Shown here in pieces: positions 7,981-14,552 of a DNA stretch of 37,850 nucleotides. The stretch is from an uncultured bacterium. GTDB taxonomy: Bacteria; Cyanobacteriota; Vampirovibrionia; Gastranaerophilales; Gastranaerophilaceae. The DNA is taken from NCBI GenBank assembly GCA_902792085.1, contig CADAYE010000029.1, forward strand, positions 1-37,850. The letters are read 5' to 3'. The notes beneath the pieces were generated by a model. It was not told the DNA's origin and did not search any database. It saw only the letters and a program-made list of their open reading frames with translations. Position numbers and translations under genes: made by a program. Each line of letters begins with the position of its first letter. Position 1 is the first letter of the stretch.

Positions 7981-8307
7981 ATGTTTAATAGAGTAGATAA
8001 ATGTTTTTTTATATCGTTAATAATAATGTTAATAAATTTAGTAATAGTATTTTTATTAACAGTAGGAATACCGGTAATTTATTTAAATGATTTGTTTAAA
8101 ATATCTAATTATATTATAAATATAGTAGTTTTGTTTATATTGCCAATTTGTATCATTACACAAATTATTGTTTTAAGTATTAAAATAATTTCCAAAAACA
8201 AAATGCTAAAAGATTGGATAATTATATTAATAAATTTTTTATCGATATTATTTTTTGGATTAATTACGACTTGTCTTGTTGGCTCTCTTATGAATCCATT
8301 AATATAA
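7981..8307 (+). CDS. Small membrane protein of unknown function (cassette B, + strand)
   Basis: 108 aa, almost wholly hydrophobic, with three transmembrane segments at about residues 10-32, 43-70 and 80-105 separated by short Lys/Asn loops. No family is recognised. It is the first gene after R3, the position taken by the secreted protein 4053-4670 in cassette A. An extended -10 (TGC-TATAAT, 7969-7974) ends 6 bp before the ATG and there is no Shine-Dalgarno, so the mRNA is probably leaderless from this promoter, with a second promoter inside R3. It could be an immunity protein or an exporter component; nothing in the sequence decides. Confidence 0.7.
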   Translation: MFNRVDKCFFISLIIMLINLVIVFLLTVGIPVIYLNDLFKISNYIINIVVLFILPICIITQIIVLSIKIISKNKMLKDWIIILINFLSILFFGLITTCLVGSLMNPLI

Positions 8308-8310
8308 TTA

Positions 8311-8439
8311 TTATTTTTTATAATCGGGCAATAAGTCGTACATAAGGATCGAGCAATCACAATATGGGTATTTCCTGCCTCGTTCTCTACCTAGTCTATT
8401 AGCAACTTGGTCTCTTTCTGAATCGGCGATCATTATCAT
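8311..8439 (-). pseudogene. Orphan fragment of a second SAA-like domain
   Basis: Minus-strand codons from ATG 8439 to the stop at 8311-8313 give 42 residues. They contain DQVANRLGRERGRKYP, which aligns with DQQANEEGRELGRRFP in the serum-amyloid-A-like effector 8752-9519. The alignment continues to the C-terminus (LLPDYKK against FPERYKRK). The frame stays open upstream to the stop codon of the 8473-8733 gene, but the N-terminal SAA half (the DKYFHA motif) is absent. It is either a tip left by recombination or a short expressed fragment. Toxin, immunity, then an orphan tip is the order seen at many polymorphic-toxin loci. Confidence 0.7.
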
Positions 8440-8472
8440 TTTTAAATGATTTATGTCACAATAACAAACATT

Positions 8473-8733
8473 TTATTGCAATGAACAATATTTTTTATCT
8501 TCTAACCATTTACCATGTCTATCTGTACAATCTTGCTCATCTCTGACACAAAAACCCTGGTTTTTTTCTTCACAACGATTTCTAATATAATCCCAACAAT
8601 ATCCTTTATCAAGACAAGAATCTATATCTGAGTTGTAAATACTTTTAAACAACATTAAAGCCAAAATTATTAGAATAACAATAATAATGCTAAAAAATAT
8701 TATACTAATTTTTATAAGTTTTTTTTCTTTCAT
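8473..8733 (-). CDS. Small Cys-rich membrane protein, candidate immunity protein of the SAA-like effector
   Basis: 86 aa. A basic start (MKEKKLIK), one transmembrane helix (about 9-31), then an extracytoplasmic domain with six Cys: CLDKGYCWD (40-48), C54, FCVRDEQDCTD (61-71) and C83. The 'CLD.G..WD....C' pattern occurs in many small proteins of unknown function, and from memory such proteins sit next to RHS-type genes. It follows the SAA-like effector gene after 18 bp in the same operon. The matching place in cassette A holds another single-pass Cys-containing protein (5709-6104). Immunity function is inferred from position and size. Confidence 0.7.
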   Translation of the reverse strand: MKEKKLIKISIIFFSIIIVILIILALMLFKSIYNSDIDSCLDKGYCWDYIRNRCEEKNQGFCVRDEQDCTDRHGKWLEDKKYCSLQ

Positions 8734-8751
8734 ATTTTTATTTTACCACAA

Positions 8752-9519
8752 TTATTTCCGTTTATATCTTTCAGGGAATCCTTTAGGCATAAGATATTTT
8801 AATTTTTCGTAAGCTGATGATGTTGGGAATCTCCGACCAAGCTCCCGACCTTCTTCATTGGCTTGTTGATCTTCATTTATATCTTTTAAACTAAATGCAG
8901 AATCATAACCTTTTTCATTAATATTACGATAATTATCAGTCCATTCTCTTAAATCACTTATCATTTTTGCAATAACACTTCCTACAATACCTTGTTGAGC
9001 TGCATTGTAATTAGCTCTAGCGTGAAAATATTTATCAGCGCCATGGGTATCTGCATCTTTCATCTCTATATAATTGGTCAAAAAGCTACCTAATGTGTAT
9101 GCTGCAGCATTTAGAGGATCTTCAATACTTTTATAATCATTAAACATTCCTAATAAATAATCCGATATGGCATTTACATTTAAGCCATTATCATCCTTAC
9201 TTACTGATCCATATAATGTAAAATTATTAGCATTGCTGTTGTTAAAATTCGCCGCAGTACCAGTCATTGAACTACCATTTCTTGAACGATAATGTGCTTT
9301 AACTTGTGTCCCATCTGCCTTGGTATACGAATGAACATAAATTACATCCGGATTTCCATTGAGTTGGCTTTGTCTTGGAATTCCTAAATTTTTTAATTGA
9401 TGAAAAATAGCTTTTTCATTTTGTTGATACTCATTGCCTGACATTTCGCCAATGTCTTCAGCTGTAAATATTTTGTTGTTATTTGAAACTTTGTTGAAAA
9501 AATCTTTTAAGTTTGCCAT
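8752..9519 (-). CDS. Effector-like protein with C-terminal serum amyloid A-like domain
   Basis: 255 aa, no signal peptide. Residues 1-45 share the MANLK opening with the cassette A effector. About 58-82 is a YVHSYTKADGTQVKAHYRSR segment of the 'RKDGT-V-H-R' type found in bacterial surface and phage proteins. About 84-150 is Asn-rich. Residues 150-252 closely resemble vertebrate serum amyloid A: M153-K-D-A then DKYFHARANYNAAQQG (162-177; SAA has DKYFHARGNYDAAKRG), ISDLRE (187-192; SAA ISDARE), DQQANEEGR (217-225; SAA DQAANEWGR) and MPKGFPERY (244-252; SAA RPAGLPEKY). Length and motif order match the whole ~105-aa SAA fold. From memory, bacterial versions occur as C-terminal tips of RHS-type proteins, which supports a polymorphic-toxin reading; the activity is unknown. 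Confidence 0.8.
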   Translation of the reverse strand: MANLKDFFNKVSNNNKIFTAEDIGEMSGNEYQQNEKAIFHQLKNLGIPRQSQLNGNPDVIYVHSYTKADGTQVKAHYRSRNGSSMTGTAANFNNSNANNFTLYGSVSKDDNGLNVNAISDYLLGMFNDYKSIEDPLNAAAYTLGSFLTNYIEMKDADTHGADKYFHARANYNAAQQGIVGSVIAKMISDLREWTDNYRNINEKGYDSAFSLKDINEDQQANEEGRELGRRFPTSSAYEKLKYLMPKGFPERYKRK

Positions 9520-9642
9520 TTATATTTCTCCTTTGGTTGTTGTATATTTATAAATAAATGTTGATAAATATAATATTATCATTATTTTAAATATTTGTCA
9601 ACACTAATTGATTTTTTATTTTATTTCGTTTAGAATAGGTGT
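9520..9642. promoter_or_regulatory. Divergent promoter/operator of cassette B
   Basis: Duplicate of the cassette A control region. Toward the effector: TTGACA (minus strand, about 9596-9601), the same 17-bp spacer AATATTTAAAATAATGA, then TAATAT. Toward the regulator: TTGATT (9608-9613), 17-bp spacer, TAGAAT (9631-9636). The plus start point would fall on or next to the ATG at 9643, so the regulator mRNA here looks leaderless, unlike its cassette A twin. Confidence 0.75.
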
Positions 9643-10026
9643 ATGAATAAACAAGAACAACTTATTAAATTCGGAATAGCATTAAAGAATAGACGTCAGG
9701 CACTAAATTTAAGTCTTAGAGATGTTGAAAAAATGTCTAATGTTAGTGCAGCACTAATTACAAAACTTGAGAACGGTAAAATGGCAAATTTCCCAAAAGC
9801 ATTGACTATTAAACAACTTAGTAATGCACTGAAATTTGATAAAGAACTATTTGTATTAGCTGACATTTTTTCTGACCCAACATATATAGAAAAAGACGAG
9901 AAAACATTTGAACAAGAATTTAGAGAATTTTTAGCAACCAAAACAACACTTAATGCAGAAAATATTGAACAAACTATTTACTTTGTATCGGGATTAGAAA
10001 AATTACAACAAATTCAAAAATTATAG
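9643..10026 (+). CDS. XRE-family HTH regulator of cassette B
   Basis: 127 aa and almost the same protein as the cassette A regulator: the HTH at about residues 8-65 differs at one position, with scattered changes in the tail (FNNELFILADIF against FDKELFVLADIF). Synonymous differences are numerous, so the copies are not fresh but protein sequence has been held. It diverges from the SAA-like effector over a shared promoter. There is no Shine-Dalgarno; the -10 TAGAAT ends 6 bp before the ATG, pointing to a leaderless transcript. Repeat R4 starts 5 bp after the stop. It probably represses both cassettes, since the operator regions are duplicated. Confidence 0.85.
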   Translation: MNKQEQLIKFGIALKNRRQALNLSLRDVEKMSNVSAALITKLENGKMANFPKALTIKQLSNALKFDKELFVLADIFSDPTYIEKDEKTFEQEFREFLATKTTLNAENIEQTIYFVSGLEKLQQIQKL

Positions 10027-10031
10027 AAACA

Positions 10032-10082
10032 CTTCCGACTTGCATGTCAAACTCGCGTTCTTTTATGTCAAAATCCATGATA
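10032..10082. repeat. Island repeat R4 (core only), right end of the island
   Basis: The 26-nt core (10032-10057) is identical to R1, and is followed by TTATGTCAAAATCCATGATA (10063-10082) as in R2 and R3. The IS-like, T-arm-like and promoter parts are absent. An intact tRNA-Ala lies 54 bp further on. Confidence 0.8.
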
Positions 10083-10094
10083 TAGAACAACTAC

Positions 10095-10135
10095 AAAAAA
10101 AATAGAACATAGATTTAGTTCTATGTTCTATTTTT
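10095..10135 (-). terminator. Terminator of tRNA-Ala
   Basis: Long hairpin with 12-bp arms AATAGAACATAG / CTATGTTCTATT and A/T runs on both sides, directly after the 3' end of the tRNA on the minus strand. Its symmetry means it could also stop plus-strand transcripts leaving the island. Confidence 0.8.
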
Positions 10136-10208
10136 TGGAGGATAGGGGACTCGAACTCCTGACATCCTGCGTGCAAAGCAGGCGCTCTACCAACTGAGCT
10201 AATCCCCC
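10136..10208 (-). tRNA. tRNA-Ala (anticodon UGC)
   Basis: Full cloverleaf on the minus strand: acceptor GGGGGAT pairing with ATCCTCC, giving the G3-U70 pair that identifies alanine tRNA; D-arm GCTCAGTTGGTAGAGC; anticodon arm CCTGC-TTTGCAC-GCAGG with anticodon TGC; T-arm AGGAG-TTCGAGT-CCCCT region. CCA is not encoded. It borders the accessory island on its right, and T-arm-like fragments occur in repeats R1-R3. Confidence 0.95.
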
Positions 10209-10251
10209 AAGTTGTCTTGGGCGAACAGTCTTTCAACCGCTCGTATTATTC

Positions 10252-10279
10252 ATTCTACATGAAAAATTTTTTTTGTAAA
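10252..10279 (-). promoter_or_regulatory. Promoter of tRNA-Ala
   Basis: On the minus strand TTTACA (10274-10279), 16-bp spacer and TAGAAT (10252-10257) lie about 45 bp before the mature tRNA 5' end. Confidence 0.6.
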
Positions 10280-10299
10280 GAGGTAATTTAAAATTTTTT

Positions 10300-10326
10300 A
10301 AAAAACAAGGTGCGATACCTCGCACC
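10300..10326 (-). terminator. Terminator of the iron-type alcohol dehydrogenase
   Basis: Stem GGTGCGA (10309-10315) / TCGCACC (10320-10326) with a 4-nt loop. Read on the minus strand it is followed by TTGTTTTTT. It lies 17 bp after the stop at 10343. Confidence 0.8.
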
Positions 10327-10342
10327 CTATTTTTATAATCAT

Positions 10343-11548
10343 TTATGCTTTCAAAGATTCCTGATAAATATTTCTCACCAATTCTTTTGAATTTCCACTC
10401 GGTCCGATTCCGATTAAACCGTCTAATGACGGGGTTGTAAACGCTAAATCCGTCAATTTATCAACATCACTTGCACTAAAACCTTCATCTTCAAGTTTTT
10501 GACCAACATCAACAGATTTTAACCACGCATAAACTCCGTCAGAAGCCTTTTGTGCTTCATCAGGCGTTCCCTTTAAATCAGAAACAATCGGGGCTAAAAT
10601 ATCTGCCAATGTTGCAGATTTATCTTTATAAATGGCTTTTACAACAGCAGGTAATAATATTGCCAAGCCTAAACCATGCGCAAGTTCCGGTTTAACGGCA
10701 CTCAAAGGATGTTCCAAAGCATGCGTATAATGTAACAATCCGTTATCAAAACTTACACCGCCCATCAATGCCGCATAAGCCAAGAAATATCTTGCCTCTA
10801 AATCCTCAGGATTTGCTATCGCTTTAGGCAAATATTTTGCAACCAATTCTATTACATCTTTTGCCAAAGATATTGAATAAGGTGATGCAACTTTTGATGT
10901 TGCAGCCTCAATAACATGGTTTACCGCATCAATAGATACATATCTTGTTTGTTTTGGAGAAAGTTTTGTCATAAGTTGCGGATCATCTATCGCATACATT
11001 GGATAAATGCAATCATAGGCAATTGCCGGTTTGAAATTCTTTTCCAAATTAGTTACAACCGCAAATCTGTTTGTTTCTGTTCCCGTTCCGTGTGTTAAAT
11101 TTATTGAAATAATTGGTACAGCACATTCAGGTGTAAATGTGAAATCAAATAATTCTTCTGCGGTTTTATCAGGATATTTTAATAAAATTGCAACCGATTT
11201 TCCTGCATCTGTCGGTGAACCGCCACCGATTGCAATAACACCTTTTGCTCCAAAATCTCTTGCCATTTTCACGGCATCATTAACATGATGCGTATTCGGG
11301 TTTGGGGTAACCTGATCAAAATTTATATAACCGATACCGTTATTTTTTAATGCGCTTTCAACTACATCCCACGCACCGGTTGCTTTATAAGCATTGCGAC
11401 CTGACATAACGATAACTTTATCTATTCCTTTTGATTTAATATCTTTTGCAATATCGTGAATTTTTTGGATAGCACCCACACCAAAATAAACATTTGTACG
11501 GGTTCTGATTTCTTTCACTTCACTAATGTTAATATCTTTTTCCCACAT
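10343..11548 (-). CDS. Iron-containing (group III) alcohol dehydrogenase
   Basis: 401 aa, the normal family length. The N-terminal NAD(P)-binding half has GGGSPTDAGK (108-117); the C-terminal half has the metal site D207, H211, H276 and H291, with H280 nearby in HALEHPL. These enzymes interconvert alcohols and aldehydes or ketones with NAD(P)H in the cytoplasm, usually with Fe2+. Substrate cannot be read from sequence; in an anaerobic fermenter ethanol or butanol-type reduction is likely. AGGAGAG precedes the ATG. It is monocistronic with its own terminator. No odd residues were seen. Confidence 0.93.
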   Translation of the reverse strand: MWEKDINISEVKEIRTRTNVYFGVGAIQKIHDIAKDIKSKGIDKVIVMSGRNAYKATGAWDVVESALKNNGIGYINFDQVTPNPNTHHVNDAVKMARDFGAKGVIAIGGGSPTDAGKSVAILLKYPDKTAEELFDFTFTPECAVPIISINLTHGTGTETNRFAVVTNLEKNFKPAIAYDCIYPMYAIDDPQLMTKLSPKQTRYVSIDAVNHVIEAATSKVASPYSISLAKDVIELVAKYLPKAIANPEDLEARYFLAYAALMGGVSFDNGLLHYTHALEHPLSAVKPELAHGLGLAILLPAVVKAIYKDKSATLADILAPIVSDLKGTPDEAQKASDGVYAWLKSVDVGQKLEDEGFSASDVDKLTDLAFTTPSLDGLIGIGPSGNSKELVRNIYQESLKA

Positions 11549-11649
11549 ATAACTCTCCTTTCTTATTTTTACACGAAAACATCAATACTATATGATGTCT
11601 GACCATACAGAATTATAAATTCGTAAAATATTATTTGCAAGAAACAAAA

Positions 11650-12138
11650 TTAATAACCGTAACCGGTTTGCACATTGCTTATTTCTTTCAAATACTGTAA
11701 TAATGCTTTATAGCCATTGTATATTTCATTGGATACAGTTGCATAAGAACTTGCTTCAAGATATTTGAGTTCTGCAACTCTGATTTGCAAAATATCATCA
11801 GAATCTTGTCTTAATTTTTTATCATCGGATTCAGACCATTTTTGTAAAAGAACAAGTTCATTATACATTTGCTGCATTGTTGTAAATTCTAAAGTATTAA
11901 AGTCATACTTCTCTAACAATGCTTTTTCGACATTTGTAATTCTACTCAAACTAACCTGAAATTTGAAAATTTGTTTTATAATCAAATAATTATCTGCAAT
12001 TCTTTTATGAGATAGAGGAACAGTGTTTTTTGCAAGTAAAGCGGCGACCGAACGTGATGTAAATGTATCGTTTTCGCTTGAGAATGCGCTTTTTGAAGTT
12101 AAATCAATATTTGCTTTATTTTCTATCATGTCTAACAT
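11650..12138 (-). CDS. Hypothetical helical protein
   Basis: 162 aa, no signal peptide or membrane segment. From about residue 40 it looks wholly alpha-helical (IADNYLIIKQIFKFQVSLSR, then MQQMYNELVLLQKWSESDDK) with heptad-like spacing, so a coiled coil or helical bundle is likely. It ends NVQTGYGY. GGAGG lies 4-5 nt before the first ATG (12138); a second ATG at 12129 is also well placed, so the start is uncertain by three codons. No family is recognised. The gene is single and divergent from the zinc dehydrogenase at 12299. Confidence 0.7.
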   Translation of the reverse strand: MLDMIENKANIDLTSKSAFSSENDTFTSRSVAALLAKNTVPLSHKRIADNYLIIKQIFKFQVSLSRITNVEKALLEKYDFNTLEFTTMQQMYNELVLLQKWSESDDKKLRQDSDDILQIRVAELKYLEASSYATVSNEIYNGYKALLQYLKEISNVQTGYGY

Positions 12139-12298
12139 GTTCCCTCCACAAAATTATATTAGAATGATTAAAGATTTTTGTCATGATAAAAAGTCAATTT
12201 TTTTACATTTGTTAAAATAAATAAAATTGCAAAAAACAACTTAATTTCCTTACTGCTTTCTCAAATTTGTGTTAATATTAACCTGAAAAGAGGGTTTT

Positions 12299-13279
12299 AT
12301 GAAAGTTGCACAAATAGAAAATAATAATCTTGTTATAAAACAGAGAAAAAATGAAACTTTAGACGAGCGCAAAGGTGCGTTGTTAAAAGTTTTGGGCTGT
12401 GGGTTATGCGGTTCGGATATAGTCAAACTAACTCAACACATAAGCAAAGACGGAACAGTTTTGGGACACGAAATTGTCGGTCAGATTGTTGATATTAATT
12501 CTGATACAAGTTTTAAAAACGGTGATGTAATTATTACATCTCACCATATTCCGTGCGGTAAATGCGAATATTGCAAAAACGGGAATGTGTCTATGTGCCG
12601 TCATTTTAAAGAAACAAATATCAAACCCGGAGGTTTCAGTGAATTTGTTTTTGTATCGGAAGAACATTTGCAAAATGTTGCCTACATAAAGCCTGAAAAT
12701 TTATCTTATGATGAAGCGGTGTTTTACGAACCGTTAGGATGTTGTATTCGTGCCGTAAAACGAGCAAATTTAAACAAAAATTCAACAGCCCTTGTAATCG
12801 GTCTTGGTTCTGTCGGAATTTTGATGGCACAGGCTTTGCGTGCTTTTGGAATGAAAGTTATCGGGTGTGATTTGCTTAATTCAAGGGTGGAACTTTTAAA
12901 AAATCTTGGTATAGAGGCGTTTAATGTCAGTGAAATGTGCGAAAGTATCAATGCGGACGGGATATTTATGACTTCAGGCTCGGACAAAGCTTTGCCTACC
13001 GCATTAAAATATGTTCGTGACGGAGGAAAAATACTTGTATTTTCAAGCACTCCGCAAAATACGGGTTATGCTAATAATGAAATTTATTATCGTGAGTTGA
13101 CAGTTTTGGGTAGTTATTCACCTTCACCTGCAGATTTGAAAGATTCTTATGAACTTCTTAAAAATAAAGAGGTGAAAGTTAAAGGACTTTCTACATATTA
13201 TCCGCTCGAGCAGGTGCAAAAGGCAATCAATGATACACTTGAAAATAAAATTCTCAAAGCATATATTCAAATCGGTTAA
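12299..13279 (+). CDS. Zinc-dependent alcohol dehydrogenase-like oxidoreductase (MDR superfamily)
   Basis: 326 aa, slightly short for the family. The catalytic zinc site is GLCGSD (C37) and GHE (H57, E58). The structural zinc loop has C86, C89, C92 and C100 (CGKCEYCKNGNVSMC). The Rossmann motif is GLGSVG around residue 169. Proteins with this outline oxidise sugar alcohols or secondary alcohols (sorbitol or threonine dehydrogenase-like) with NAD(P); the substrate is not evident. The Shine-Dalgarno AGAGGG precedes the ATG. The solute-binding lipoprotein gene follows 58 bp downstream and may be co-transcribed. Confidence 0.9.
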   Translation: MKVAQIENNNLVIKQRKNETLDERKGALLKVLGCGLCGSDIVKLTQHISKDGTVLGHEIVGQIVDINSDTSFKNGDVIITSHHIPCGKCEYCKNGNVSMCRHFKETNIKPGGFSEFVFVSEEHLQNVAYIKPENLSYDEAVFYEPLGCCIRAVKRANLNKNSTALVIGLGSVGILMAQALRAFGMKVIGCDLLNSRVELLKNLGIEAFNVSEMCESINADGIFMTSGSDKALPTALKYVRDGGKILVFSSTPQNTGYANNEIYYRELTVLGSYSPSPADLKDSYELLKNKEVKVKGLSTYYPLEQVQKAINDTLENKILKAYIQIG

Positions 13280-13337
13280 TCAAATATTGCCTTAATATTT
13301 AATTGATTTTATAATGAGCATATTAAAAGGATTTTTT

Positions 13338-14129
13338 ATGTATAAAAAAAAATTTTTGTTATTGATTTTTGTAATGTTTATATTATGTGGTTGTGCAAAA
13401 CCCCAAAAAGAACCTATAGCAAGTACATTAGATACCATAATGAAGCGTGGGAGTGTAATAATCGGGGTTAAAACAGACACCTATCCGTTCGGATTTAAAG
13501 ATAAAAACGGCAAATATGCAGGTTATGATGTTGATTTAGCCAACATGATAGGGGAAAAGATTTTTGGGGAAAAGGGAAAAGTTAAGTTTGTACCTGTAAC
13601 GGCATCAGACAGAATGATGAAACTTTTTACCGAAGATGTGGATATGATTATTGCAACAATGTCTGTTACACCATCAAGACTTCAAATTTTGGATTTTTCT
13701 AATCCATATTATATTGCAGGAGAATCACTTTTGGTAAGAAAAGGAAGCAAAATTAAAGGACTTCGGGACCTTAACGGGAGAAAAGCAATTATTGTTTTTG
13801 GAACTTCAAGTGAGTCAAGTCTGCGTGCTGCGGTGCCAAATGTTAGCATAATCGGTTATAAAACCTATGCCGAAGCCGTAAAAGGTCTGAAACAAGGCAA
13901 AGCAGATGCCATAGTTTCTGACGATACAATTTTAATAGGCTTATCATTAAAAGACGGCAGTCTTGTACTTTTACCAAAACGATATTCAAGAGAACCCTAT
14001 GCAGTTGCACTCAGAAAAGGACAAGAATCCGAAGATTTATTAAGAGTGGTGAATGATGTAATTGAAGAAGCATCAAGAAACGGTACTTTACAAAAACTTC
14101 AGAAAAATTACGGAATAAAGAAATATTAG
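13338..14129 (+). CDS. Extracellular solute-binding lipoprotein, family 3 (amino-acid type)
   Basis: 263 aa from ATG 13338, preceded by AAAAGGA; an upstream ATG at 13314 adds eight residues but has no Shine-Dalgarno. The lipobox ILCGC (Cys about 18) marks a lipoprotein. The mature part has the SBP_bac_3 blocks: 'LDTIMKRGSVIIGVKTDTYPFGF', 'GYDVDLANMIGEK', 'VDMIIATMSVTPSR' and 'FSNPYYIAGESLLVRK'. These proteins capture polar amino acids or similar ligands for ABC importers. No permease or ATPase gene is nearby, so it either serves a distant transporter or acts as a sensor. Confidence 0.9.
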   Translation: MYKKKFLLLIFVMFILCGCAKPQKEPIASTLDTIMKRGSVIIGVKTDTYPFGFKDKNGKYAGYDVDLANMIGEKIFGEKGKVKFVPVTASDRMMKLFTEDVDMIIATMSVTPSRLQILDFSNPYYIAGESLLVRKGSKIKGLRDLNGRKAIIVFGTSSESSLRAAVPNVSIIGYKTYAEAVKGLKQGKADAIVSDDTILIGLSLKDGSLVLLPKRYSREPYAVALRKGQESEDLLRVVNDVIEEASRNGTLQKLQKNYGIKKY

Positions 14130-14169
14130 TAAAAAATTTGTAAGATGACGATTATATTCTCTTTAAGTA

Positions 14170-14418
14170 TTATTCTATGTTTATATCCATCAATTCTTTC
14201 AAATTAATATTTAAAGCACGGGAAAGTTCGTAAATAAAATATATTGACGGGCTTTTTGTTCCATTTTCAATAGCAGTTATATATGACCGTTCTACATCAA
14301 TTAATTCTGCAATTTGTTCTTGAGTCAGATTAAGTTTTTTTCGATAAAATTTTATATTTATTCCAAGGTGCTTTAGAATCTTATTTTTTCTTGTAATATT
14401 TTTTTTCATAACACACAT
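14170..14418 (-). CDS. Small XRE-family HTH regulator
   Basis: 82 aa. A basic N-terminus, then a canonical Cro/C1-type HTH at about residues 18-75: INIKFYRKKLNLTQEQIAEL, VERSYITAIENGTKSPS, then LSRALNINLKELMDI. An internal ATG at 14409 (MKKNITRKN) is an equally possible start; neither has a clear Shine-Dalgarno. It diverges from the pyruvyl transferase-like gene at 14553, with only ~135 bp between, so it may control that gene. Confidence 0.85.
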   Translation of the reverse strand: MCVMKKNITRKNKILKHLGINIKFYRKKLNLTQEQIAELIDVERSYITAIENGTKSPSIYFIYELSRALNINLKELMDINIE

Positions 14419-14552
14419 ATTATGAATTGTTTACTAATTTTATACTATATCTAAATAGAAACTTTATTTATTACTTATTATTTACTGTTTACAAACATTT
14501 TTTTTAGTGTAACATGTTTCCAATAGTATACATATTTAAAGAAGGAAATATT

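Noticed and set aside
2722-10030. Complete prophage
   Set aside because: Apart from the MuF-like motif and M15 domain there are no capsid, portal, terminase, tail or integrase genes.
2573-10082. CRISPR array, suggested by four repeat copies
   Set aside because: Repeats are long, uneven and kilobases apart, with whole genes between them; no cas genes.
12139-12298. Riboswitch or other leader RNA before the zinc dehydrogenase
   Set aside because: 160 bp of AT-rich sequence without conserved stems; only a weak promoter can be proposed.
14514-14552. Upstream ATG of the pyruvyl transferase-like gene
   Set aside because: No Shine-Dalgarno, while ATG 14553 has GAAGGA at the right distance and family alignment starts there.
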